The notes beneath the pieces were generated by a model, which did no database searches, had not been told where the DNA came from, and saw only the letters and a list, made by a program, of their open reading frames with translations. 64,000 nt of DNA from Datura wrightii (Eukaryota > Streptophyta > Magnoliopsida > Solanales > Solanaceae): NCBI GenBank assembly GCA_035772735.1, contig JASDFA010000007.1, positions 70,718,501-70,782,500 on the forward strand, given 5' to 3'. Of the stretch, positions 34,283 through 46,963 are shown in pieces (positions within the stretch are counted from its first letter, which is position 1; each line of letters opens with the position of its first letter). The translations under genes and the position numbers were made by a program.

Positions 34283-36169
34283 CATTCCATCCTCTGTTAC
34301 CTGGAAATCTAGCACTTTCCCCTACTGGATTCTGTCTTTAAGCTGGATCAGGTCAGGATCCTCATACTCTCGTTCTTTTACTTTCACAACTAATGATGAC
34401 ATGGTGGTGTTCTGAATTACCGCTCTGTTGTCCTCTGTGTCTGCTATACGAACGGCTAGGCTAGCTAACTGATGTATTTCCCTGACCAATTCCCGCTGCT
34501 CAGGCTGCAAATACGCCAAACTCCCCATGGACTTACGACTGAGAGCATCTGCTACAACATTGGCTTTCCCCGGATGATACAGAATGTCCACGTCATAATT
34601 TTTCAATAACTCCAACCAGCGACGCTGTCGCAAATTCAGCTTCCTCTAGGTGAAGATATACTGTAGGCTCTTATGATCTGTGAAAATGTCCACATGGACG
34701 CCATACAAGTAATGTCTCCATATCTTTAAGGCGTGGATCACTGCGGCTAACTCCAGGTCGTGGGTAGGGTAATTTTTCTCGTGTTTCCTCAGCTGTCTGG
34801 AAGCATACACAATTACCTTACCATGCTGCATCAACACACAACCCAACCCAATGCCTGATGCGTCACAATACACTGAATACCCTTCTGTACCTTCCGGCAA
34901 GGCTAACACTGGGGTGGAGGTCAATCTATCTTTCAGTTCCTGGAAGCTCTGCTCGCATGCCTCTGTCCACTGAAACTTCATTGCTTTCTGCGTCAGTATG
35001 GTTAGAGGTGCCGCTATGGTAGAGAATCCCTCAACAAACCTCCTGTAATATCCCGCTAACCCCAGAAAACTGCGAACTTCGGTCGGAGTGGTAGGCCTAG
35101 GCCAAGTTTTAACTGCTGCTATCTTCTTCGTGTCAACTTGTATACCAGCATTCGACACAATATGCCCCAAGAAGGCTACTGAGTTCAGCCAGAATTCACA
35201 CTTGGAGAACTTAGCATATAACTGGCGGTCCCTAAGAGTCTGAAGCACTGTCCGTAGATGAGTCCGGTGATCTGCCTCGGAGCGAGAATACACCAGAATG
35301 TCATCAATAAACACGATCACGAATAGGTCCAAGTATGGTCTGAAAATACTGTTCATCAGGTCCATGAATATTGCTGGGGCATTCGTTAACCCAAAGGACA
35401 TAACTAGAAATTCGAAGTGTCCATATCGGGTCCTGAACGCCGTTTTGGGAATATCTCTTTCACGAACTCAAACCTGGTGATACTCGGACCGCAAGTCAAT
35501 CTTGGAAAAGTATCTGGCCCCTTGCAGCTGATCAAACAAATCATCTATTCTGGGAAGCGGATACTTATTCTTCACTGTAACTTTGTTCAACTGCCGATAA
35601 TCTATGCACATACGGAGCGATCCATCTTTCTTCCTCACAAATAGAACTGGCGCACCCCATGGCGAAGTACTCGGCCTGATAAAACCTTTATCTAGCAAAT
35701 CTTTCAACTGCTCCTTCAACTCTCTGAGTTCTGCAGGAGCCATACGATAAGGAGGAATTGATATGGGCTGAGTGCCTGGTAATAAGTCAATAGCGAAATC
35801 TATTTCCCTCTCTGGGGGAATACCAGGTAACTCATCTGGAAACACGTTAGGGAACTCATTCACCACCGGAACAGACTGGAGTGTGGGAGATTCTGCTCGG
35901 ACATCCTGAACCCAGACTAGGTGGTAGATACATGCCTTAGTTATCAGTTTCCTCGCCTGAAGGTAGGAAATAAATCTACCTTTTGGAGTAGCTGTGCTAC
36001 CTTTCCACTCTCGCACTACCTCTCCTGGAAAGTGGAATCGGACCATCTTGGTCCAACACTCTACATTGGCGTAGCATGGCACTAGCCAATCCATACCCAT
36101 AATGGCATCGAAATCAATCATTTCTAACTCTACCAAATCCACTGTAGTCTGGCGGTGAGAAACCTCCAC
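34283..36169 (-). pseudogene. element D reverse transcriptase and RNase H (broken)
   Basis: The protease end and RT run from 36169. Motifs are DFDAIMGMDWL, PPYRMAPAELRELKEQL, SPWGAPVLFVRKKDGSLRMC, YPLPRIDDLFDQL and KIDLRSEYHQV. A TGA follows YHQV (35468), a stop shared with C. RT resumes at MSFGLTNAPA, and the active site FIDDILVYS (35303-35305 is the first Asp) is intact. RNase H follows with VYCDAS, DLELAAVIHAL, TDHKSLQY and NVVADALSRKS. Stops at the FT*RK junction (about 34645) and after RIQ (34322) break it. The frame then meets element B inside codons reading TEDG, and continues at 28457. Confidence 0.92.
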
Positions 36170-36199
36170 TGCACACCCTCGGTAAATTCTGCTAGCTAT

Positions 36200-37746
36200 A
36201 ATGGAGTCACCGATGGGCGTGGATACCGCAAAGGGCTGCTGTAATAATTTTGGTGCAATATTGAACTTTCAAGCCACAAATGGAGTAATGTAGGACAAGG
36301 TAGATCCTGGATCAATCAATACATAAGCAGGGTGTGAGCAAATAGTTATCATACCTGTCACAACATCAGGTGGCGCTTCTGAATCCTGCCTTCCTGGTAA
36401 AGCATATGTGCGGCTTGGACCCGCACCCACACTGGAGGCCCCTGATCTGCCCCGACCCCTGCCTGCCGACACTGAGGGCCTGCGCCCTGCCGAGGATGCT
36501 GTAGCTCGTGACCCTGCGGATGTCCTGTCCTGTCTATCTCGATCCTCCTGACCTCTGGCTGGGCAATCTCTCATCAGATGGCCCTCTTGGCCACAAATAT
36601 AACATCCGGTGGAGCCATACCTGCATGCTCCAGAATGGAGTTGGCTGCATATAGGGAAAAGTGGTAGGGTATACCTACTCTGCTCCTCCCTCCTCTATAA
36701 TGGTGAATTTGCAATCTGCGAGCCTCTGTCGGTCTCTGACTTCCCCCAGCGGCTAAAGCTAACCCTCTGTGGCTGTGGTGGAGGCGGGGGCCTGGGTGGC
36801 CTATCTAACAATCGTGGCCTAGGTCCTCCTCGAGCCTCCCTCTGTAACTCAACTGGCCTGTCCCTGCGGCACTGTTCCTGATTGGTCCTCCTATTCTCCC
36901 GATGCCGCTGCCAGATGCCCTCAATATTCTGAGCAAATGCCTGAACTCAGGCAATATCCATGTCCTCTTGCAATGTGGCCGTAATACAAGTCTCAACATA
37001 TTTTGGATTCAACCCTATGATAAAGCGGTGTACTCTGGATGCCATGGTATCAACAAAGGACGGTGCGTACCGGGCCAAAGAATCAAACCGCAAGGCGTAT
37101 TCCCGAACACTCATGGCCCCTGGTCTAGATGTAGAAACTGGTCCACCCGGGCCTGTCGAATCTCCCATGGCTAATAGTGATCCAGAAACGCTCCTGAGAA
37201 GCTTGACCAGGTCGGAGGGGAAACATCTCTCCCTCGGGACCTTTCCCAGCTTTCATACCACAATACGGCGATGTCCCGTAATCGGAATGCTGCCAACTCA
37301 ACCGATTCTGTAGGCGTGGCATGCATAACCCTGAAAATTCTCTGCATCTGATCTAGAAAATCCTGAGGGTCCTCTGTCCGGTCCGTACCTGCAAATTGTG
37401 GGGGATTTAGAGCCAAGAACTCTCAAACACTCAAACTACCGGGCCCTCCTGACGACTTCGCAACTGTAGACGGCATAGGCTGACGCTGAGCAGCCATTAT
37501 CTATGCTAACATGACTACAGCACTCCTAACCTCATGGTCGAAAGGTATCTGTATAGGGACTGCTGGAGGTAGTGTCGCCCCAAGTGACTCATGATGTGGT
37601 GGAGACTGCTGAGAAGGCTGGGCTGATGCCTCTGTAGTGCCCCCTGATCGGGCTGTGTCTAACCGGGGGTGACGCATCCTGCTGGTGCCTTCCCCTGCTG
37701 CAATATCTAAGCTCCGACTTGTGATAGGATATCGCTGGTCTGACAT
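36200..37746 (-). pseudogene. element D gag and protease (broken)
   Basis: The start is the ATG at 37746 (MSDQRYPITSRSLD). Gag has stops at 37501, near 37425 (before EFLALNPPQF) and after FLDHY (37171). The capsid-type core is readable: DFLDQMQRIFRVMHATP and LAAFRLRDIAVLWYESW. A Pro/Arg-rich linker precedes a good CCHC zinc knuckle, CYICGQEGHLMRDC (36560-36604). A Ser/Gly/Arg linker leads to protease, with YVLIDPGSTLSYITPFVA (36269-36325). The stop right after FVA is shared with C. Gag packages the RNA; the knuckle binds nucleic acid. Confidence 0.9.
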
Positions 37747-37944
37747 TATTTGTAGACAAAGAATATGATAAGTTTTTTTGGGGGGACTCAACCCTATACT
37801 ACACTGCTCTATAGCACGACCGACTGAGAAAAAAGAGTAACCATCCTATCATGCCTCGCAGCCTCCTGCCTATAGTATGTGGTGCACAACACATCCATAG
37901 ACATGACTCTACTTAGCACGACTTGCAGACTCCCTGGGACACGA

Positions 37945-37959
37945 CCTGCTCTGATACCA
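37945..37959 (-). other. primer-binding site of element D (initiator Met)
   Basis: The minus strand reads TGGTATCAGAGCAGG four bases after the 5' LTR, matching the initiator tRNA-Met primer site typical of chromoviruses. Confidence 0.93.
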
Positions 37960-37963
37960 TGTT

Positions 37964-40529
37964 TGTCATGCCCCGCCTTGGGGGGTATGACTGGCACCTG
38001 GTGCCCTAGTAAAACCTGGACTACTAACTGGTGAGCCTAAGTACAGCTGGCGCCTGGCTAGCTCTAACTCAGATTTCTGGAAACAAAGGGCTATATAACA
38101 GCTGTAAACACAGCCTCCGGCCAACTGGCCTATAGCCACCTGTACCTGTAATAACAGCTGACCAGAACGTACTCATAATAAGGAACCTATGCGGGCCGAC
38201 AAGGCCAACATGCTGTCTAGTCATCTGAAACTTAAACAAGGGAATACTGAAAAGCTACATGACCGACAAGGTCACCACTACTGTCAAGCTATGGCCCCAC
38301 ACGGCCAACATAAAAGAAACAGAAGTACTAAACAGCTATACAACTGCACGGCCTCACACGACCGGCTCAACTGACCACGGGAAGATAATATACAAACTGC
38401 AAGCCTCTAAGAGTAACAATAGAAATGATCGGGACAGGGCCCCGACCTACCCGTACTGTACAAAAAAGAAAAGAGCTACACCTCTGGAAATCAGACTCCG
38501 GATGACAGGAGCTGAATACTCAGTAGCTGGCTGGAATCATGAGGGATCGCCTCCTCGTCTATGAGTACCTGCAGGCAAGTAATGCAGCACCCCCAAGGGG
38601 CGTCAGTACCGCTGGTACTGAGTATGCAAAACAACAACTGAAAAATATCCGAAAACAACAATACAACTGATGAAACTGAAATGGAAAGGAATAGACTAAA
38701 CTGATTGAAAATGTAAAGTTAAGTCTATTCTCAACTATGCTGGAAGGAGTAGGAGTCATACCTGGAAATGTGTCGCTCTATTGTCGATCTACTCGTATCT
38801 AGTGTAACATGGCATAACATAACATAACATAACATAGCACACACAAACCTTACCCGGCCACCATAAGCTAGGAGGTACAATCAACACGCAATCTATACCC
38901 CTACCCCAGTCATCCCATCTCCAATAATAACTATAAGTATCCTACCGATCCCCTGGGTATGCACTTGGGCTCGCTGAGCCCCTGACTATAACTGTACCTG
39001 AGTCCGGAGGACACCTGAATCAACACCCCAGGCGTACCCGCTCGACGGGGGTGTATAAAGGCCGACCAAGGCACAATATGGGGAAACCGGTATCCCATCT
39101 TCGTCGCCTGTGGGACGGCATGCCACTCCGTAGAGTGACGTATCCTCGCCCTCTGGCGGACGAGTCGCTATAGTTATTAACCCTGGGGCATTCATGAATG
39201 CTAGGTAATCCAACCCCAAGACAAAACAGTGGTCTCAACTAGTAATACTGACTACGTATATCACATGCTGAAGCTAGTGATGATAATGTATCTGTACATA
39301 CTATATGCTGAACTGGTGATAGTGATATATATGTATTTAATACATGCTGAGAGTGATAATGGTATATGCATACAATCTCCTGACATACTGTGCTGAGTCT
39401 AATGTTGAACAAGATATAGTTTTTCCGCAGGGAATCATGCTGTATAATTGAGTTTCATAATAACATGATTTATTATTTCCAACATGCTTCCTAAACTTCA
39501 TTTTAATCTACCATTCTACTTCTGAGATACCTTACAGATACTTATATCGCTTTACTGAGTTCCAAATGAATACGATAGGATCCTAACTTTCTGTACTAAA
39601 TCACATACTGGGCATGCCGTACATGTCCTAACAATTTGTATTAGAATTTATACCAGCAAGTTTCACGCTATATACAATATGATGCTTCCAATATCGTACT
39701 AATATTCATACTAAACATAACACACGACTTCTGAAACATTCTACTGGCCTTTGAACTATCTTACTATTGCGAGACTACTAACTTGCCGAGGAAACTAGCT
39801 TTACATACCTTCGCTTTTGATTCCCCGACTAACTGCGTAGCTTGATCAGTATTTTCACTATTTCTCCCAACTGCATTCATATATACGTCAATTAGTACTA
39901 AATACAGCACTATTATGAAAGACGACGTCTCTTTCGATATAATTATAGCCTAAACTTAGGCCTATCGAAAGACGGTCGAAAACTTGCTATTTTTCAGAAG
40001 TCCAGAAGGGAGAAGTATTCACTTTACGGTTAGGAGCACATAGACACTAATTTGGAGCAATTCTACTTACCTTAGTCCGGTAGCTCGACGATTCGTCGGC
40101 CGTATTTCGCGAAACAAAAACCGTAGGAATGCTCCCTGCTGTTAAATACCTCGGTATCTGGAGTTAATTTGAGTTTGGACTACGTTTGGCAGCGTAATCG
40201 AATGATAATATATTACCCCTCTTCGTCTCTCTCTGTTTCTACGTTTTCATGGAAATTAAATGAAGTATACAACATCACAAACCAAAGTGGAGGCTTTATA
40301 TACTTGGGCCTGGACAGCCCCAACGTGTCACGGAGCCAACGCTGAGGCTCCACCTCCATGACACGTTGCCATCGCGGAGGGACTCTACCCCGGCTCCTTC
40401 CGTGATGGTTCAACAGGTTTCTCGTCCGGTCTTTTCCCGGGCCTTTCTCTAGCACGTATGGCTTTCAAATATGCTTAACCAACGTGCGAATAGGCCATCT
40501 AGGTGTCTGGAGTCTTACGGGGTATAACA
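37964..40529 (-). repeat. 5' LTR of element D
   Basis: TG at 37964 and CA at 40529. It is a close copy of 24300-26870, with scattered differences of a few percent by eye. Confidence 0.95.
40294..40367 (-). promoter_or_regulatory. promoter of D 5' LTR: GTGACACG inverted repeat plus TATA
   Basis: AACGTGTCACGGAG (40322-40335) pairs with CTCCATGACACGTT (40354-40367). The single mismatch is a CG-to-CA change. TATA is at 40294-40303 on the minus strand. Confidence 0.8.
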
Positions 40530-40922
40530 AAAAGCCAAAGTCACTTATTTCAAAAATCAATGGGAAAACTCTTGTCTGTAAAACTTCTCTTTACTCAAAA
40601 TCACCCATGGACGGGTTCATCTTTGGTAAAGTGATACTTTTTTGTTTATTTTTTGTGTGATATATTGTATTAACTATTATGAACGAAATGTAACATATTT
40701 GCCTTTTGATTTATTTTTACTTTATCAGGTAATAAATAAAAATTGATGTATGTTAAGAAGCTAGCAGAACATCCTTTACTACACCAGATCAAAAGCAAAT
40801 AAGAATTCCTTCCCCAACCATAACTAAACAAAAAGGAAAGGCAAAATAACTGGTAACACCACTGAACAAACTGATTTAACGGATGTATCCCTCAGGGGCT
40901 TAATAGTAATTGACCAAATGAA
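40530..40922 (+). other. element F, between insertion D and the Gag-side ORF
   Basis: AT-rich sequence after the AAAAG target-site copy. No ORF; taken as untranslated F DNA. Confidence 0.5.
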
Positions 40923-41445
40923 TTGATTGCGCAACTGGCGCAACAATTTACAGTGATGCAGGAAGAACTGCAATATACTGAAAATTGGGCTAAATTAGCC
41001 ATTGCAGCAAGAAGACTTCCACCTTCTTTCCCTTCTCTAAGCGCTCCATTACCCTATTACTTCCCTACCCATACCACTTCACCTAAACCTTTAATGACCA
41101 AATCGCCCACCATTGATTTAAGTAACCAAAATCCACTAAATGCTAGCAGTTCATATCAAACCCCACCTCTAGTTGCCCCAAATCCAGTTTCAAATACCAA
41201 TCATCCACAAAATGTACCACCCACATATCAAAATCCCACACTCACTGTCCAAAATCCACTTGCTGACCAAATATTGCCACCAGCTCCAATTTTTCATACC
41301 TCACACTACCCGAGCCTTACCCTATTATTATAGAAAATCCTAAATTTGACCATTATAAGGAAAAGGAGAGGGAGTGGAGAGTTAAAGAAGAGAAGCATGT
41401 GCATAATATTGATAACATCCAAATTCACTCCTCACCAGGAGAGAG
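40923..41445 (+). pseudogene. element F Gag-side proline/asparagine-rich ORF (truncated)
   Basis: An open frame of 136 codons (40923-41333) starts with a helical stretch, IAQLAQQFTVMQEELQYTE. A long Pro/Asn/Gln/Thr-rich part follows (SNQNPLNASSSYQTPPL, NPVSNTNHPQNVPPTYQNP). After a stop, PKFDHYKEKEREWRVKEEK remains readable to about 41400. This matches the low-complexity N-terminal region of Tat/Ogre Gag in Solanaceae as I remember it. The Gag core, zinc knuckle and protease are missing from the window, so DNA was lost as well as interrupted by G. Confidence 0.6.
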
Positions 41446-42026
41446 TGTGAATGATTGTTGGTAAAACAAATATATCCGATAGGTTTCGGGGTCGAATCCC
41501 ATAAGGAATTGAGTTAATAGTTCAAGAGTTATAAGCTAATTCAAACTAGAATGCATCGTTGTTTAATATTTAAAAAGTAAAAATAGGGGAAAAAGGAAAA
41601 AGAATATCAAATTCTAACTTAGTGCTAAGTGAGGGGGATTCGAATTGTTGCAATCACAAGTGAGATGGCTAGGGGTGTGCTATTGATGGGCTAACAACTA
41701 AACTGAGGTTTACTTCATTTCCTTAGATTCAAATTTAGCATAGATAAAAGTGGATAAAGCACATTTCCTCATTTTTCAACCACAAGAATGTTTATTCTTT
41801 GGGTTTTCTCAAACCCCAAGGCCAAATTTAAATTTTCTACTATAAAAGCTTGAGGAAGGATCAAGCTATCTCCAGCCTTGAACCTTTAATGTAGTGGGAC
41901 TGTGGGTTTTGACTATCTATAACTTAACCCCATAAATCAACACTCCAAATCCTCCCTATTATTTTCTTAGCCAATTCTCACCCTTCTTTCTGAAAATGCT
42001 CAAATACACTCCTCGTTTAGAGAAAG
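41446..42026 (-). repeat. G family LTR-a, left part
   Basis: The plus strand starts TGTGAATGATTG and contains TTTCGGGGTCGAATCCC, the counterpart of the CGATCCC word near the edge of the A LTR. It is homologous to the start of LTR-b, including GTGGGTTTTGACTAT. It is interrupted at 42027 and resumes at 43536. Confidence 0.65.
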
Positions 42027-43535
42027 TGTAAGAGATCATTGTATCTACACAAATATTCGTGACGCATGTCGGGGTTGAATTCCACAGAGACTAGTGAATG
42101 ATTTGCGCAAGTGTTGTTTTAGGAAATTTGAATTAATTCTCACCAATTGAGGAAATAGAATAGAAAATTCTTGGGGGAAAAATGGAGTTAAAAATATTGT
42201 GGATTTCAAACCAGCTTGCCAAAATAGCAAAATAACCAAAATTGATAGACAATAATGAGAGAAGAGTAGAGGTGTGGTGTAGATGGGGTGCTAAAATAAG
42301 GATATACTAGCTCATCAAATCATTGTGAATAAGTGTAAATAACCTTGGGAAAGATGGCATCTTATGTTTTTCAACCTCATGGATGCCTTCTCCTTGATTC
42401 CTTTTGAACCTCAAGACATAATTCAATTAGCCCAATAGAGTTTGGGTTAATAGCTGAGCCATTTCTAGCCATCACCTACTAATTAGGATTGTGAACATGG
42501 GTTTTGACTATTTCTAACCCAACTCCACACAATCACATCCATTCCACCATCAAATTCTCTCTAAATACTTGAATTCTTTTTTTTAAGCTAAATCAAGTAA
42601 GAAAATTAAACCCACATTTGCTAGTATGGATCATCAATAATGAATTAGAGAGAACCCAACATATTTATAGTAATTAAGCAATATTAAGATGAATCTAGAA
42701 ATACCCAATCTAATTAAGCACCTATCATCACATATCTCTAGTTGATGATTTAGCTACTCATGATTAAAAAACTAAAGAGTATATTCATCAATAAACTCGA
42801 TGACTTCATTAGTAAGAGCAAGAGAAATCAAACTCAAAATATGTCTGCAACAATGGTTATACCTTGCTAATGGAAGAAGAAGAAAATAAGAAAAGCAATA
42901 TTCAACAATCTCCTCCAACGGAGTTCTCTTTCCCAGGAAAAATGAATTTCAAAAAGCTAAAAAATATAAAAGTTATATACAGAGTACTTTATTCTAGACT
43001 ATATTCAAAAATAGGGCAACCAATCTCCTCTTTTTCCAGTGCTGGACGTAATTTCCCCTATTTAGGTGTCTTGTCACTTGCAGGGGCACCGACGATTCGC
43101 CGGTTGTATTCTGCCAACCAAAGTCCATCATGTGCTGCACATCCAATGATTCTACTGGCCCATTAGACAACAGCTTCGGCAGTTTGTTGGCCTCAATCTG
43201 CGATCCGCCATTTCATTTACTCCTTTTTCCAAAAAGTACATGCACTGGTAGGCGCTTTGACTGGCGAGTCGCAGGTTAATATCTGCGGCCGCTGGTTGCA
43301 CATTGTCTTCAGGTCAATGGTCACCTGCGTTTGACCCGCGTTTCACCGGTGTCGTCCGATGTGGCACCGGTTTTCACCTGATTTCATCCTTTTTACTCCA
43401 CTTCATGCTCTTTTTCTTCAACTCAGATACCTGTACATAAAAAGGCAAAAAGGGTATAAAATCCATCTAAATGACTTGAAAACTAATCTAAAGCTTCTCA
43501 AGAGCCTAATGAGTTTGTAAATTACCAACTCATCA
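42027..43535 (-). repeat. G family LTR-b, solo LTR nested in LTR-a
   Basis: It starts TGTAAGAGATCATTG and ends AACTCATCA, about 1.5 kb, close to LTR-a without the insertion (about 1.43 kb). It has no attached interior, so it behaves as a solo LTR. No direct target-site copy is visible: the flanks are GAAAG and CTTTC, which are reverse complements. A GC-rich block (43080-43390, with CACCGG and GTCGTC words) lies upstream of a TATA-like CTAAATAGG (about 43062) on the minus strand. Confidence 0.6.
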
Positions 43536-44383
43536 CTTTCTCAAGCAAATAATAGATCTATACTTGCAATTATAATCCAATAACAATTAATTAATACATA
43601 TTCATTTTTACAAACCCACCATGTAGAAACCCCTAGCTAGCAAATTGGCTACTCATATCTAGAGAGAGAGAGAATACCAAGAGGAATTCCCTCAAAGTTC
43701 ATCATATTGTTTCACAAATTTTCTTGACAAGGTCTTACAACAATGATGGAATTCCCCCAAAATGGGTTAAAGAAAAATAAAAAGAAAAGTCAATTCTATC
43801 ACTACAATTTTATGGTGTTTTTGTTCTCTCTAAATTTGAATATGTTATGATGTGCGGTGTACAATAAGGGTCACAAATATCCATATTTTCTTGGGCATAA
43901 CTTTCCCCAATTGTCCTTGGAGGCTTCTAGGAGCTTTGAGATCCTTCCTGGATGTTTTTTCCCTTCCACCAGCTAAATGGGTCATTTGCACTTCGAACTA
44001 TGTTTAGCAGGTGCTAGCCTATGAAGCACCGGTGAATAGCCGGTGCCAACCTGCGAAGCACTGGTGCCAACCTGTGGAGCACCGACGCCCACCTGCAAAG
44101 CACCGGTGCCTACCTACGAAGTATCGGTGCGAACCTGCGAAGCATCGGTGCAAACAGTCCCACCTGCATTTCAATTGCATTTTGCAAGTCAGGATCCGCA
44201 TTTCGCCGATTAAAAGCATGTATTTAGTATCTCTTTTTGAGTTCGAATCTTTCATTATATTTGTTTCCTTCAAATGCCTACATACAGAAGAAAAAGGGCA
44301 TAAAAACTTCCTAAATGAGTTGAAAGTCAAGCAAAAGGTCATGCTTTAAAAGTCGAATGAGTTGGTAAATTACCAATTCATCA
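43536..44383 (-). repeat. G family LTR-a, right part
   Basis: It ends AATTACCAATTCATCA, parallel to the end of LTR-b (AATTACCAACTCATCA). A 21-bp tandem array lies inside at 44028-44153. Beyond 44383 the word TTGTCCTCAAGAA parallels the sequence next to the polypurine tract of A, so this is a 3' LTR on the minus strand. Confidence 0.65.
44028..44153. repeat. 21-bp tandem array, about six copies, in G LTR-a
   Basis: The unit is close to AAGCACCGGTGCCAACCTGCG. The word ACCTG recurs at 44049, 44070, 44091, 44112 (as ACCTA) and 44133, exactly 21 bases apart. Copies differ by one to four bases. Because 21 is a multiple of three, both strands show spurious 7-residue repeats when translated. Confidence 0.93.
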
Positions 44384-46249
44384 AGATCCCCAAACATGAA
44401 CCATTGCTTGTCCTCAAGAATGGAATTCTCTCTCAAATAGAATTTACTAAGCTTGGAGCATCATAAGAGTTGCACACAAACCATTAAGACTTAAGACAAC
44501 CCAAGAATCACACACCAACTCAAGAAGAAGAAACGATTTAAATTATGTTGCACAAGCTTCAATAGGTGACCACAATCATTAAGAATATCTTACATGCATT
44601 CATTTCATTCAAACAAGGGCCATAGTTCATTTCCAAAACAAGCTAAAGGAGCATCTCATATCATTGACAATTCACATTCAAAGCTTGTCTTAAAGTTCGC
44701 TACACACTTGTCTCATTCACATTTCTCACTTGAAAACACTTTTAAGTATACCCAAAGGAAGTGATGTCACTCACGAAAAGAGAGGATCCCATACATTTTC
44801 AAGAATTTCATGCATAGGGATTATATGATAAGGCAAATATGCTCACTCTCACAAAGAAATTCATGTGCATTTAAATTGATCCATAGGCTTGCCCTACGTA
44901 TAATTTGCCACTAATGAAGAGTTGCTACACTCAAAATCACTAAGGACTTGCGGATTATCATGAAGGCTGGGGGTAAGGGTAGGACAAATGATTAGCTCTA
45001 GTGACTAGAACCTCCCCAATGCCTTTTTGTGAACACTTTTAACATCCTATCACACTATTAAGATCACTCCACCTTATCTCTCCTTGTTCATCATCTTCAT
45101 CTTTTGTTTAGCAAGAGCCACCCTTATAATACCTTTGAATTCCACATTTAGCCTCATCTAAGTAAGAAGTAACACCTTTCAACTATTCTGTCACTTTTAA
45201 TGATTTGAGGTTTTTTGTTTTTTTAACCAACCATTTCATTCATTTCATTACAATTTGGTGCTATCTCACATTGAAGCTTTTATATTTCTCCCCTTTTCCT
45301 GCAAACCCCCAAATTAAGACTTTTACCTCACTTCGATTCATTTTCTTATCTCTCCCCATCTCCTGGGCTTTAAGCCCCATTTTTCATTCTTTCATAACTA
45401 GAAACTAGTGAGGATGGGTGCCAAAGAAGAGGATTAAAAAGGGTGATTAGGCCTGTAATGTGATTTCCAAGAAAGGGTCTGAGGCTCAAACATTGGCTAT
45501 CAAAGATTTATTTTCAAGGAGGTCATTTTTGGTGAAGTGACTATAAAAAGAAAGACTAAGATCATGTTCTAAGTGCACATCATATAAACTTTCTCTTTGA
45601 ATCACACCTAGGGCAAGTTCTATATAATCATGCACACACAAGAATTAAGCCAAAGGACTCACCACACAAGGCATTATAATCCAAGGAGTTCACACTTTCT
45701 AAATCACATTAAGAGTATGACTTTAGACAAGCTATTTTATGAATAAAAATGCCAAGCAAGAAATGTATAACCCATGACAAGATTTCAAATTTAAGTGCCC
45801 CCTCATTTTTTCAAAACTCATGTGAAATTCCAAGCAAGAAATTTTGGTGGTACCTCTTCAAACAAGTGCCCAAAAGACTCAAAAAGACTCAATACTTAAC
45901 ATTTTCCCTTAAGAAAGTCATCTTTCAATCCATCATAGGAAAATGTCACCCGGTTCGACACAAAAATAAGATTAAAAAAATGCTCCTTAGGAAAGAACTG
46001 TAGTATAAAGAAAACCCTTGAAGTTTATTCAGTGATTACTCTCTATGAAGGTGGTGCTAACTAACAAGTAATGACGATTTACCCTTAAGAATGACGTCAC
46101 CCATTCTATCAGAGGGCCATATCATGCATCATTATCAAGTGGATCACTCAACTTCACCCCCAATAAAACAAGAGATTCATTATAGTATTGATTGACTTAG
46201 TTATATAAAAGACGTGAGTTTGATAGAGATGGGGGGTATGCCTAGTTTC
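44384..46249 (-). mobile_element. non-coding interior remnant of element G
   Basis: About 1.87 kb with no credible ORF. It resembles the 3' interior of element A: both have a CTTAAGA-type word followed by TCCATCATAGG and then a GGTTC word (about 45905-45960 and 20940-21000). No second LTR and no Gag follow, so G is truncated here. The right boundary with F is approximate. Confidence 0.5.
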
Positions 46250-46963
46250 GAACCTTGTCCCAAGGCAAGGATTAGCAGTATAAGGGATTCTAGTTTTTAA
46301 TGTGTTATTAGGAAGTCTATACCGATTCGATCCGAGCTCTTGGAATTGAAATAAATTCGGCAGCGGATCGTGAAATCTTGGTAATCTTCTCTATCTAATG
46401 AATGGGGAGTCCGCTTTAAAATAATCTACCCTACACCCACCCCCAGTATATGCTTCAATAGGAATCGCACAAGGGTAGATTAGAAACCTCTAGTAAAATG
46501 CTGCTTGAAAGGGGCATCTCACTCAATTTAATAACATGTTCTAGGGTATCTTTTCTAATAAAGATGTTCGCATTTGACCAGGATTTTTGGACGTTCCCTG
46601 ATGAAACCGACTAGCGGCACTTTCGAGACGCCACCTTGAAATATCAAAAAAGTCTTTTCAATTCCATTTGACTTTGGGCATCAGGGACCCTCCAACAGAA
46701 ATCGATGGTAGTCTGGATGAGGCCCAAGACCCACCATTTATGTTTTTATGTTCCTTAGTACTGGTTTTACTTTTCCAAAAGGCATGTACCATACTAGTGT
46801 GCGTCATAGCCAAAGTCTGACAGTGTTTTTAAATTCAATGAAAAGCCTCATGTTATTCCTATTTTTCAATGATTTACTCATTTTCTTAGTTTTAAATTAC
46901 TTTGTTATCTAAAAGTTTGATTTGTTTTGTACACAGTAAAAATGATCTAAATCTGCCAATATC
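46250..46963 (+). other. element F spacer or intron upstream of pol
   Basis: No ORF is seen. The sequence ends with a T-rich tract and TTTTGTACACAG just before the pol frame, which would suit a 3' splice site. Ogre elements are known to splice an intron between the protease and RT parts. Whether this copy was ever spliced cannot be judged here. Confidence 0.45.

Larger units (their letters stand above)
24300..40529 (-). mobile_element. element D: Tekay-type chromovirus retrotransposon, split by element B
   Basis: LTRs are 24300-26870 (3') and 37964-40529 (5'). The duplication AAAAG is perfect (24295-24299 and 40530-40534). The initiator-Met primer site is at 37945-37959 and the polypurine tract at 26871-26883. 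Gag-pol runs from 37746 to 27131 on the minus strand and is interrupted by B (28458-34282). Without B the element is about 10.4 kb, the same size as element C, its closest relative here. RT keeps both catalytic Asp residues (FIDDILVYS), but many stops are present. Confidence 0.95.

Noticed and set aside
44011..44349. Frames with 7-residue repeats on both strands
   Set aside because: They follow from the 21-bp minisatellite, whose period is a multiple of three. It is an LTR sequence.
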